A DNA stretch of 64,000 bases from Selaginella moellendorffii (lineage: Eukaryota; Streptophyta; Lycopodiopsida; Selaginellales; Selaginellaceae): assembly GCF_000143415.4 (NCBI RefSeq), contig NW_003314261.1, positions 3,650,880-3,714,879 of the forward strand, given 5' to 3'. A program made the position numbers and the translations under genes. Shown here piece by piece: positions 54,489-64,000 of this stretch (its first letter is position 1; every line of letters begins with the position of its first letter). The notes under the pieces were generated by a model, which was not told the origin of the DNA, ran no database searches, and was given only the letters and a program-made list of their open reading frames with translations.

Positions 54489-56243
54489 ATGACCAACACC
54501 ATAGCCACCACCACCACCACCAGCATGCAGGTAAGAAGAAGCAGGTCGTCCTCGAACTCGTTTTTCTGACGCATAGCTTGAAAACTTGCAGACCGTGATA
54601 CTCAAAGTCGGATTGCACTGCGAAGGCTGCGAGCGGAGAGTGAAGAAGGCACTGTTTAACGTCAAAGGTGAGCTATTGCGAGTGATCTTCAGTGTGGCCT
54701 CCTCACACATTGCTTTCTTCGTCCAGGCACCGCCTCAGTTGATGTAGATAAAAACAGAGAATGGATCAAAGTAACCGGATTTGTCGATCCGTCGAAGCTC
54801 TTGAAAGCGGTGAAGAAAACTGGGAAGCCTGTGGAGCTGTGGAACTATCCAAACGGCAACGGCAACAAGAACCTGTATGGATCTCAGCCTGTCATGACCA
54901 CCCCGAGCAAAGCTTCGAAAGGAGGTCCGAAGGGAAACAACGGTAACAAAAGCTTCCAAGGCAGCAACAAGTCGAACGAACACGACCGTTCCTTCCATCC
55001 TCAGCCCGAATACTTGTCTGAAGCCTCCGACTACGAGCATTCACCCAAAATGCAGTTTTACGGCAAGGACGGCGGCAAATCCGACTTGTATGGCGATTTC
55101 AAGTCCCCCAAAAACCAGATGTCCGACTTCTACAGCGATCTCAAGCCCCAGAAAAGTCAGAAGACCGACTACTTCGGCGATCTCAAGCCTCAAAAGAACC
55201 AGAAGTCCGACTTCTACGGCGACCTCAAGCCTCAGAAGAACCAGAATTCCGGCGGCTACGGTGATTTCAAGTCCCCCAAGAGCCAAAAGTCCTCCGACTT
55301 CCACACCGATGCCAAGCCCCAGAAGAACCAAAAGAACCAGAAGTCTGACTCGTTCTTTGGCAGCTTCAAGTCCTCCAAGAACCAAAAGTCCGACTTCTAC
55401 AGCGATGCCAAGCCTCAAAAGAACCAGCAGAAGTCCGACTTCTACGATGACATCAAGCCTCAAAAGAACCAGCAGAAGTCCGACTTCTATGGCGATGCAA
55501 AGCCTCAAAAGAACCAGCACATGTCCGACTTCTATGGCGATGTCAAGCCTCAAAAGCACCAGCAGAAGTCCGACTTCTATGGCGATTTCAAGTCCCCCAA
55601 GAACGAGAAGTTTGATCACTATGGCGAATTCAAGTCCCCGAAGAGCCAAAAGTCCGAAGGTTTCAAGTCGGAAAAGAAGGCCAATTACAAGGTCGATACC
55701 CGGTCCGAGTACGATGATCTCTCACATTCTGGCTCGGAAGACGACAGTGACTTCAGCGACAGTGTCAAGAAGCCCAACATCCGTTCAGGCTACGATGACG
55801 AGAATTCCACTGGACTTTATGGTAATCATCATAAGCAGTCCGGCCACGAGTTTAAAAAGTCGGGATATGGCGCGTCCACCTACAACAATGAGCACAAGTC
55901 ATCAGGCTCCACTTACAGCAATGAGCACAACAAATCACCGTACATGGATACCTCTCGCTTTGACGGTGATCGAAAGTCCAATAGCAACCAGAAGAAGCAA
56001 AAGTCGCAGGTAGCTCCGAAGTATGTCTCGTTCGAGGATGACTACGAGCAGCCAAGGTATCGACAACAACCTGAAGGAAATTACCGAAATCAGGACCGCG
56101 GACATGAGCAAAAGTTCTATACCACCGAGCAGAGCTACCACCCAGGTTACAGCTACGCGTACCACGACCGTGTTCCTCCTGCCAACACTGGATTCAGTAC
56201 TATGTTCAGTGAAGAAAATCCCAATGCCTGTTCAATCATGTAA
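54489..56243 (+). CDS. Heavy-metal-associated isoprenylated plant protein (HIPP) with expanded repeat
   Basis: Three exons, 54489-54530, 54592-54667, 54727-56243; 544 residues. Residues about 15-80 are an HMA domain (TVILKVGLHCEGCERRVKKA) with the metal-binding pair C24-x2-C27, then SVDVDKNREWIKVTGFVDP. The protein ends NACSIM, a CaaX box for farnesylation of Cys541. HIPPs bind metals and attach to membranes. Most are much shorter; here residues about 157-352 are about 13 copies of a 14-17-residue unit around KSDFYGDLKPQKNQ, followed by a Ser/Asp/His-rich tail. The ATG at 54489 is chosen because it gives the correct phase into exon 2. Confidence 0.92.
55075..55665 (+). repeat. Coding minisatellite in the HIPP gene
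   Basis: About 13 units of 42-51 bp in frame. Variants alternate K(S/P)PK and KPQK halves; adjacent units near 55430-55580 are the most alike, which suggests recent expansion. Confidence 0.85.
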
Positions 56244-56546
56244 GTTTATTCTTCCTCTTCAACAGTCAGCTTTTCTTCCAGCTTATACATAACTTGCCTG
56301 CCGTTGCCCTCGTATTTGCGATCGCAGTTTTTCTTTCATTGAGTTTCAAATAAAACGTTCGAGTAGATTATAGTTAAAAAGATCTTGTCAAGCCTTCGAA
56401 AATAAAACACGCAGATCCATTAAAAGGCAATCGTTTTACAAGTACCTGAATCAGCTGAGATTCTCGCAGACCTCGCTACGTGAAAATTGGTATCACGTTA
56501 GCACAGATCCACTCGTAATCAGAAGCTTAACAATATATACCACCGA
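56244..56546. other. Convergent 3' regions
   Basis: Between the HIPP stop and the DUF212 stop. AATAAAA-type signals occur (about 56351 and 56401); nothing else is recognised. Confidence 0.5.
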
Positions 56547-57301
56547 TCAAACTCCCAGTAAGGATATCAAGTACAAGATGTAGGCGATGATGCACCCAAG
56601 AGCAGCACCGGCAGCAACCTGGGACAGAAAATCGATGCAGAAGAAACGAGAAGTACGCAACGTTACCTGTGGTGGAGTATGTCCAAGAGGCTCTCTCAAG
56701 GGTCTAGAGTCTGCCAAAGGATGCTCCGGTGGTAGCTCAAACACTATCTGGTTCAACACCTGGATCACGCAAAACTCTTTCGGAATGAGCGAAGAAGTGA
56801 CTCGCAAACAAAAGCACTTTTACCTCGGCTTGCCTCCCAGCATGAAACCTGACACTAGACGCATCGTACATAACCTGGGAGAAAAATAAAAAAAGAAGAG
56901 AAAGTTCACATATTTCTCGACGTCAACGAGGAAGAAACTTACTATGCTCGCCAAGACCAGCGCAATCGCAAAGAGAGATCCTCCAGTGCCGTCCCGGAGC
57001 CCAATCGCAACAGTGAGCCCGATCACAGTGGCGGAATGCGACGACGGCATTCCCCCCGATCCAGCCATTCTCTTCAAATCCCACCGCTTCTCCTTGTACC
57101 TGCGGACCTAGCACCGAGCGCATTGATCCTAGGGATCGAAAACCCCAGAAATCCCTACCAGGTGGTGACGATCTTGAGCGATTGCGCGGCCACGAACGAA
57201 ACGAAGGCTGCTACCAGCGGCAGATTCGAGAAGGAAGAGTAGGCCGATGGAACAGCGGCAGGATCGAGCGATTGATCCGCAGCTGCCACCGCGCCTTCCA
57301 T
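56547..57301 (-). CDS. DUF212 / divergent PAP2-family membrane protein
   Basis: Five exons on the minus strand: 57159-57301, 56943-57099, 56824-56874, 56667-56759, 56547-56618; 516 nt, 171 residues. The conserved core reads WDLKRMAGSGGMPSSHSATV, AIGLRDGTGGSLFAIALVLA, VMYDASSVRFHAGRQAE, VLNQIVFELP and PLREPLGHTPPQV. A final membrane helix follows (GCIIAYILYLISLLGV). These motifs define the YuiD/DUF212 group, distantly related to PAP2 acid phosphatases; the SxxHS and RxxxGxH-like elements suggest a phosphatase ancestry, but activity is unproven. Plant homologues are often plastid or membrane located. Length is typical. Confidence 0.9.
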
Positions 57302-57501
57302 CGCTCCCCCTCTCATAATTTATTTAGGGTTCTTCGCGAGAACAAGCATCGTATTTACTTAGGACGAGCAAGCTAATCTAATGTCGAAACTAATCTCGCG
57401 GCTTAACAGTCCCTGGCCAGCAAGGGTCGGTCTCGTCTTTGTGGCTCCAAAGAATGACACGAAGATAGATACCCACATTTTCTAGGGTTCTTCCAGCAGC
57501 T
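57302..57501. promoter_or_regulatory. Divergent promoter region, DUF212 and FtsH genes
   Basis: 200 bp between divergent start codons; TAGGGTTC at 57483-57490 is a telo-box variant 12 bp upstream of the FtsH ATG. Confidence 0.5.
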
Positions 57502-59825
57502 ATGGCGGCATCGGCGTCGTGTGCCTTGGCGTTCCATCCGCTTCTACAAGGTACTAGCGCTACTCGCTTGAGACGATCGGCATTCACACCGCACAAATCT
57601 CCTCCCCAGCAATGCATCGTCATCGCTCGCGCTTCGCAGTCGAAATTCCCGGCGGCGACGCTGGCATCGGTTGTTCTAGCAATCTCTGGCGCCACTCCCG
57701 CCATGGCCGTGGACGTCCAGCCTCCTCCAGCCCCCCAGGCACAACAAATCGAGCAGACTCCAGCGGCGGGGTCGCCATTCTCGCTCATGGAAGCTCCGCC
57801 GGTGGAGGCCCGGAAGAAACTCGATCTTCCAGAGGGGAACCAGTGGCGATACAGCGAGTTTTTGAACGCGGTGAAGGGAGGGAAGGTGGAGAGAGTGAGG
57901 TTTAGCAGGGATGGCAGCGTTCTCCAGCTCACCGCCGTGGACGGGCGACGAGCAGCAGTGATCGTTCCAAACGATCCCGACCTGGTCGATATCCTTGCCA
58001 TGAATGGAGTGGATATCTCGGTCTCGGAGGGAGAGTCCGGCAACAATCTCTTCAACATCCTCGGCAATCTCCTCTTTCCACTGCTCGCTTTCGGAGGCTT
58101 GTTCTTGCTCTTCCGGAGAGCTCAGGGAGGCCCTGGCGGTCCCGGAGGCCTTGGAGGTCCCATGGACTTTGGACGATCGAAATCCAAGTTCCAAGAGGTT
58201 CCAGAGACGGGGGTTACATTCGCGGACGTTGCTGGAGCCGACCAGGCAAAGCTGGAGCTCCAGGAGGTGGTCGACTTCTTGAAGAACCCGGAGAAGTACA
58301 CGGCCTTGGGTGCTAAAATTCCAAAAGGCTGCCTGCTCGTCGGCCCTCCAGGGACTGGGAAAACTTTGCTAGCGAGGGCTGTTGCTGGTGAAGCCGGTGT
58401 GCCGTTCTTCTCGTGCGCCGCCTCTGAATTCGTGGAGCTCTTTGTCGGTGTTGGAGCCTCCCGTGTAAGGGACTTGTTCGAGAAGGCCAAGGGGAAGGCT
58501 CCATGCATTGTGTTCATCGACGAGATTGATGCCGTCGGCAGGCAGAGAGGTGCTGGCCTGGGTGGTGGAAATGACGAGCGCGAGCAAACTATCAACCAGC
58601 TGCTCACTGAGATGGATGGTTTTTCTGGGAACAGTGGAGTCATAGTTTTGGCCGCCACGAACAGGCCCGACGTGCTCGACTCTGCTCTCTTGAGACCTGG
58701 CCGATTTGATCGGCAAGTCACGGTTGACAGACCTGATGTGGCTGGACGAGTGAGGATTTTGGAGGTAAAGCTGCAGTTTTGATAACGTTCTTACTTACGT
58801 TTTCCTTTTCTTTTCTTTTCAGGTCCATTCTAAAGGAAAATCCCTGGGCAAGGATGTCGACTTTGAGAAGATCGCAAGAAGAACTCCGGGCTTTACCGGC
58901 GCGGACTTGCAAAACCTCATGAACGAAGCGGCCATCCTGGCGGCCAGGAGAGATCTCAAAGAGATTAGCAAAGATGAGATCTCTGATGCTCTGGAACGAA
59001 TCATCGCTGGACCTGAGAAGAAGAATGCTGTGGTTTCGGAGGAGAGGAAGAAGCTGGTTGCTTACCACGGTAAGCAAACTCTCACTTTTAGTTTCGTCGG
59101 GGACTTACTCGAGTTTTTGTTGGAGTAGAGGCTGGCCACGCACTCGTTGGAGCACTGATGCCCGAGTATGATCCAGTCGCGAAAATTTCCATCATCCCCC
59201 GGGGTGGAGCCGGAGGTTTGACATTTTTCGCACCCAGCGAGGAGAGACTTGAGTCAGGTTTATACAGCCGAAGCTACTTGGAGAACCAGATGGCGGTGGC
59301 TCTTGGGGGAAGGTACGTGATCTAATCTTCCCATTTTCTTTGCTTTAAGCGTGCGATTCCAGAATCGCGGAGGAGGTGATCTTCGGCCCCGAGAACGTCA
59401 CCACCGGAGCTTCAAACGATTTCCAGCAAGTGTCGCGGGTTGCACGCCAGATGGTGGAGCGATTTGGATTCAGCAACAAGATTGGCCAGGTCGCTCTCGG
59501 TGGCTCTGGCGGAAATCCTTTCCTCGGCCAACAGGTTCTTGCGCAAAATCAGAAACAAAGTAGAAACTGAAACTTACTCTCTTTCTTTCTTTGTTCTTCG
59601 CAGCTTTCTCAGCAATCCGATTACTCCATGGCCACCGCTGACGTTGTCGACGCCGAGGTTCGCGAGCTCGTCGAGTCGGCCTACGCTCGAGCCAAGCATC
59701 TCATCACGACTCACGTTGAGATCTTGCACAAGCTCGCCAATCTCTTGATCGAGAAAGAGACTGTGGATGGCGAGGAGTTTTTGAGCCTCTTTGTGGATGG
59801 AAACGCGGAGCTTTACTTGGGATAG
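57502..59825 (+). CDS. Chloroplast thylakoid FtsH metalloprotease (FTSH1/5-like)
   Basis: Five exons, 57502-58764, 58823-59069, 59129-59312, 59363-59534, 59604-59825; 695 residues. The Ala/Ser/Arg-rich N-terminus is a plastid transit peptide; ISGATPAMA looks like a thylakoid processing site. A lumenal domain ([20 protein letters not shown]) and a membrane helix ([17 protein letters not shown]) precede the AAA module: GPPGTGKT (Walker A, about 281), CIVFIDEID (Walker B, about 335), and the second region of homology ending [10 protein letters not shown]. The zinc site H503-E504-A-G-H507 spans the exon 2/3 junction. The sequence is closest to type A subunits (FTSH1/FTSH5), which degrade damaged D1 protein in photosystem II repair as a hetero-hexamer. 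All catalytic motifs are intact. Confidence 0.95.
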
Positions 59826-59849
59826 ATTCGCAAATGTAAAGTCATGAGA

Positions 59850-60030
59850 ACTTAAATAAATAAATAAAATTAAACCCTTAGGCTAACCGCTAATATATAC
59901 CTTGTTACGAATTTCTCTGGCTTACACGGGACAGTATTCGAACCCCCAACCTTAGCAACGGGACAAATCTTATGGTTTGCGGTATAGCCAAGGGGTCCCT
60001 TGGGTAGCCATTACAATTTTCACGAAAAAA
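59850..60030 (-). mobile_element. tRNA-derived SINE candidate
   Basis: On the minus strand TGGCTATACC (59990-59981) resembles a pol III A box. GGTTCGAATAC (59944-59934) matches a B box, about 46 bp downstream, a tRNA-like spacing. The 3' side runs into TTTATTTATTT repeats. No cloverleaf could be folded confidently, so a true tRNA gene is not supported. Confidence 0.4.
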
Positions 60031-60455
60031 AGGCTTGACCAAGTGAGTAATCTTTTGGGTTAAAAAATAACATTTAGCTTCAGTTGTTTTATCCCTTATA
60101 ATCCATATACTTTCTGTCATATATATGAATTTACAAGTTTGAACTGGAGTAGCTTGTGAGCCATTACCCATGAAGGGGTGATAATTACATTGTAAACTCT
60201 CGTCATATGTAAACATATAAAGAGAGCACGGGATGATTGCATTCAAAAGGAATGCTAAAAACAGATTTGTATTTGGATCTAAACACCGTGAAGCTTTCAA
60301 GCAAAATTTTTAAAGCCTATTGTTAAGGAACCAGCTCTAGGAACTAGAGAGTATTTTGTGCATCAGCCCAAGATATAGTTAAAACCTTCTGTAATTTCCT
60401 AAGGAGTCTGTTACTTCAACAGAACATATCACTCTCTATATGTAGTTTAGGGTTT
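60031..60455. other. Spacer upstream of the thioredoxin-AlgH gene
   Basis: AT-rich, without coding signal. The last eight bases before the ATG are TAGGGTTT. Confidence 0.4.
60448..60455 (+). promoter_or_regulatory. Telo-box directly abutting a start codon
   Basis: TAGGGTTT is immediately followed by the ATG at 60456, within TTTAGGGTTT. Confidence 0.5.
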
Positions 60456-63326
60456 ATGGAGTTCCTCGCGGTGTTGCTAGGAGCGATCGTGCTGCTGCGC
60501 TCCATTGCCGGTGCCGCGGAGCTACAATGGAAGCCGCTCCAGAGCTGGGGCGAGCTCCAGGACCACGATCTAATCCTCTGCCTCGCTACTTTTCCATGTA
60601 AGTCTTCCACTCTTAGATTTCCCGAGATGAACTGGAATTTGGATGGATCCAGGGAATGGCGAGGCCAAGAGCTTCATGCGCGAGTTTCTCGAGCTCCTGA
60701 GCCGCGAGAGGCCAGAATGCGCTGGAAATCTGGAGCTGCGCATCGCGCACACACACAGGGACGAACAAAGAACTTGGATGTACCTCACACTGCACAAGTC
60801 GGGAGAAACTTTCCAGTACAGAGGCAAGCTCTCGGCCGAGCGAGTGCTAGCTGCGGTGGATCACGCCTTGGTATCGGAGTTATTCCAGCCTCTCCACACA
60901 TTTGGCGTTTTGCAGGAATTCATCGGCTCCACGGACAGAGCTTTTGTCTTGGTGGATCTCTGTGGCTGGACGCTAGAGACTGGCAGGATCGTGGAAGACT
61001 ACGAGAACAACGAGCCAAAGTTTGGACAGCCCGAGAGCCTACTATATGAGACAGCGAACGAGACTTCTTCGTGTGGCTCTCGACGTGATGAGCTCGTCTT
61101 TAGTTCCTTCTACCGCAACCTCACGGAGGCTGCGAGCGCGAGCTTTCTTACACCGCTATCAGCGAGGTTTGGAGTTATCACGCTGGCTCAGGTGCTCGAA
61201 GATGCAGGGCTTGAGATTCCAGACGGCAAGCCATGGTTTCTCTTGAGACGCACCGAAGACATCTCTCGCTCTTGGCGAGTTTTGGATGATCCGGCTTTGC
61301 TCGACGACTTTTTAGAGAACACTGGTGTAGTTGTGGATGAGGTACGTTTCGAGGCAAGTTTTTCTAGCTTGGATAGTGGAGCTCACTCGCTATATTCGTC
61401 TTTTAGGTGGACCAGGACACACAAGAAATCCCTCGCGACAGGCCGTCGGTATTTCTCTTCTTATCTTTCTCACCGGAACTTAGAGGTGAAAGCATCGAGG
61501 CATTGCGTATCGTCCGCGAAGTTGCCAGGTACTATGAAAGTTCGCCCCAGTGGAAGACCTCTCGTAACGATTCCAAAGTAGTCCCCGTGGTTATTGAGCA
61601 GGACCAGCCGGTAATGTTTCGTGGTGTCGTCGTGAAAAATGGTCAGACCATCACACTCGGCCAGAAAGATTTAGGAGCAGGCATAGCAAGGATCTTGCAG
61701 CTTTTGCTCCAAGGTACAGGTGGCAAAGATGATCCAGAAACTACTGCGGTCGTTGACAAAGGAACTTCGCAAGATATAACAGCAGAATCTGTTCATGAAA
61801 CCAGCCAAGGGGACTTTGGTGCAGAATCTCAAGCGAATGGAGAAGATGAAGGAATGCAGGGGCAGGAAAACAGCAAGGTGGCCCAGGATGTTACCATGGA
61901 GATATCGACAGAAGGAACTAATGAAGCCATGCAAGAGCACGAGGATATGAAGTCTCAAGAAGACGTAGACGAGTGGAGGTTCAACTTTGGCTTCTTTGAT
62001 AGTGCGTATGCACTGCAAGAATTTCTAACTGGAACAAGCAACAGCAGGCCGTCATTGGTAGCAGTTTTTCCCGACAGGAACGCACGATATGTCTATCCAG
62101 ACGACATTCCTCTAAGTTTTGAAGGCCTTGTGGAATTCCTCGATGGAACTCTATCCGGTGGTGTCCTGGCTACGCTGAAATCAACTCGAGCTCCAGTTGT
62201 TTCACGAAAAGCGGTCACACCTCCATTCGTGAATCGAGATTTTCACCGAACTCATCCCGTTCCTAGCGTGTCACTCGAGACGTTTCCAGAACTGGTGATG
62301 GGATTTAGAAAAGGCCGGACAAATTCTTCTAAAAGCAGTTCGACTTCCTTGGTTATGTTTACGCTCCCATGGTGCGGGTTCTGCAAGAGAATGGAGCTTG
62401 CTATGCATGAAGTATACAAATACTTCTTGATCCAGGGTAAAGACGGTAAGATTTGGATCAGCTACTCAAGAAGTTAACCTTTCCTTGTTTTGCAGATTCA
62501 AAAAGCGTGGAGCTAATAGTTCCCAGCTTCTATCAGATGGACTGTGGAAGCAACGATTGTAGCCATATACTAGCAAATGTTGTGGAGGTAATGCACAAAT
62601 TCATTGCGCATAGACACTCCTGTTTATAACGTTTTTTTTTTTCTTTTGTAGAATCAAGAGTTTCCATCTCTTCTATTATTTCCTTCGAAAGACAAAGACA
62701 AAGTCTCCGTATACAAAGGTGCCCCGACGGTAAGCGGCATCCTACATTTTATCGCAAAGCACGGGACCTCGACCGTTCAGCCACCCTCGACGATAACAAT
62801 CCAGCAAAACCTCGACGAGACTTCACAAGAGGGAGAACGCATCGGAATTGGTCACGTCCTTTTAGCCACCGAGAAACTTTCGGCCAACTCTCCAAACTTC
62901 GCAAACTCGGCAGTCCTCATTGTTTCCGTGACAGACAACTACGTTGTGGGGCTGGTTATGAACAAGGACATGCCAAAGGAGGAACTTTTAGCTGTTGATC
63001 AGCGGCACAACGTGAAGATTGGCTACGGGGGACCTCTGTACACGCGTCCCAAGTACATATTCACCTTCACTAGGCTCCAGAACCTGGAAGGCTTCGGTAC
63101 AGTTTCGTATGGCCTCTCTGCGGGTGGTCCCTCTGCAACCGAGAAAGTCTTCGAAATTATTGAAGCCAACAAGCTGCCAGCGTCGGAGTTCAAGTTTGTA
63201 GCGGGGCATTGCGGGTGGACTCCACTGCAGTTACGGGAGGAACTAGCTGATGGTTACTGGCAGCTAACGCAATATCGAGAAGACATGTTTCAGTGGGAAG
63301 GCGAGCTGCAACAGACAAACACTTGA
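60456..63326 (+). CDS. Secretory thioredoxin-fold protein with C-terminal AlgH (DUF179) domain
   Basis: Five exons, 60456-60597, 60653-61341, 61407-62445, 62496-62587, 62652-63326; 878 residues. Residues 1-20 (MEFLAVLLGAIVLLRSIAG) are a signal peptide, pointing to the ER or secretory route. The middle carries diverged thioredoxin-like segments and one CxxC centre at C600-G-F-C603 (LVMFTLPWCGFCKR). The C-terminal 200 residues read as AlgH/UPF0301: GIGHVLLATEKL, FANSAVLIVSVTDNYVVGLV, IGYGGPLY and FVAGHCGWTPLQLREELADG with W. The same fusion exists in Arabidopsis (At3g19780-type), as I recall. Redox activity is plausible but unproven. An acidic Gln/Glu-rich insert lies near residues 385-465. Confidence 0.87.
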
Positions 63327-64000
63327 ATTGCCGTGGAACGGTGGCTTCAAAGTTCAAAGGTAATGCTCTTTACTCTCGATCCAAAAGCTGCTGACCAGTG
63401 GCTTTTTCAGGTGGATCGATCGAGCTTGGACATGATCAGGAACAAAGTGCCGCGGATCACGATCATGCTCTGCAGCTTGTGGTATGAGTCAGTCCGCTTT
63501 TTTTTCCCTCTTTTTCTTTTCCATTTATTTACTCCTCTTTACTTTGGTTTTTGCAGCCGAAGAATTAAGAAAGAGAGCAGAGTCACCGTCTCACTTTTCC
63601 CAAGATTTAAAAGATACCAAGGACAACACAACAGGCAGAGAGGGAGGGGCGCTGAAAACATTCAAGCCAGTGTGACTCATTGGTTGAAGAACAGCGTGCA
63701 GTAAGGAGCCAGCGGCAGTGGATTGCGCACCGTGGTGTTACCGTTGAAGGAGATGCTCTGGGATTTGGTCACGAGTATCCGACCGACCCTCGGCTCACGA
63801 GAGGAGCGGAGGCTAGAGTGAGATAGACTAGGCAGAGACAGGAGGAGCATCGTAACCCCGTGGCATGGTGGTAGTGGTAGTAGCGCTAGCGTAGAACTCC
63901 GCGCTGTTTAAAAGCCGAGCTCGGTGGTGGATCACGGCAGTGGGCTTGTGTGGTGAGAACTTCAGGCACGGCGATCACGCACTCTACTCCGGCTGAGAAG
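63327..64000. other. 3' region of the thioredoxin-AlgH gene and window end
   Basis: Splice-like signals continue: GT at 63359 with AG at 63410, and GT at 63482 with AG at about 63557. After the second, a frame reads AEELRKRAESPSHFSQDLKD and ends FKPV-stop at 63675. This may be a spliced 3' leader or an alternative C-terminus; I could not join it in frame. From 63700 to the end no gene is supported; a 57-codon minus-strand frame at about 63700-63870 has no known motif. Confidence 0.35.

Noticed and set aside
59930-59995. A functional tRNA gene
   Set aside because: A and B box-like motifs exist, but acceptor, D and anticodon stems could not be paired.
63699-63870. A 57-codon minus-strand frame
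   Set aside because: No recognisable motif, near the window edge; could be chance.
1-64000. CRISPR arrays, bacterial operons, phage or viral genes
   Set aside because: No spaced direct repeats of that type and no such coding sequence; the window is eukaryotic nuclear DNA.

Overview
This window is plant nuclear DNA, most likely from a lycophyte of the Selaginella type. The inference rests on the gene content (chloroplast FtsH, a PLS-type pentatricopeptide gene, a trihelix factor, a heavy-metal isoprenylated protein) and on architecture: genes packed 65-300 bp apart, with very many canonical introns only about 45-75 nt long. No organelle, bacterial or viral segment was seen.

The window has two halves. 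The left half (about 1-28 kb) is repeat-rich and gene-poor. It holds a partial F-box gene at the edge, an intronless PPR gene, and a 7.6 kb LTR retrotransposon with no recognisable gag or pol, inserted beside an older decayed Ty3/gypsy fragment. It also holds relics of PPR, kinesin-7-like, P450-like and SNF2 genes, a degenerate two-gene PIF/Harbinger transposon, and long AT-rich stretches.

The right half (about 28-63.4 kb) is a dense gene island: trihelix factor; three-RRM RNA-binding protein; zuotin/ZRF1-type J-protein; an unrecognised 251-residue protein; a NUP98-NUP96 precursor; signal recognition particle receptor alpha; an unrecognised 511-residue protein with tandemly duplicated mini-exons; a HEATR6-like HEAT-repeat protein; an unresolved minus-strand gene; a heavy-metal isoprenylated protein with a long tandem repeat; a DUF212/PAP2-like membrane protein; chloroplast FtsH; and a secretory thioredoxin-fold plus AlgH (DUF179) protein. 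Several pairs share short divergent intergenic regions, and plant telo-box-like motifs lie just upstream of several start codons.

Most exon models were built by hand from GT/AG (twice GC/AG) sites and checked for continuous reading frame and length divisible by three; none has transcript support. The two most notable observations are the single-gene NUP98-NUP96 fusion with an intact His-Phe-Ser self-cleavage site, and the minus-strand gene at 44.7-47.1 kb whose C-terminal region is built from repeated phase-2 mini-exons.
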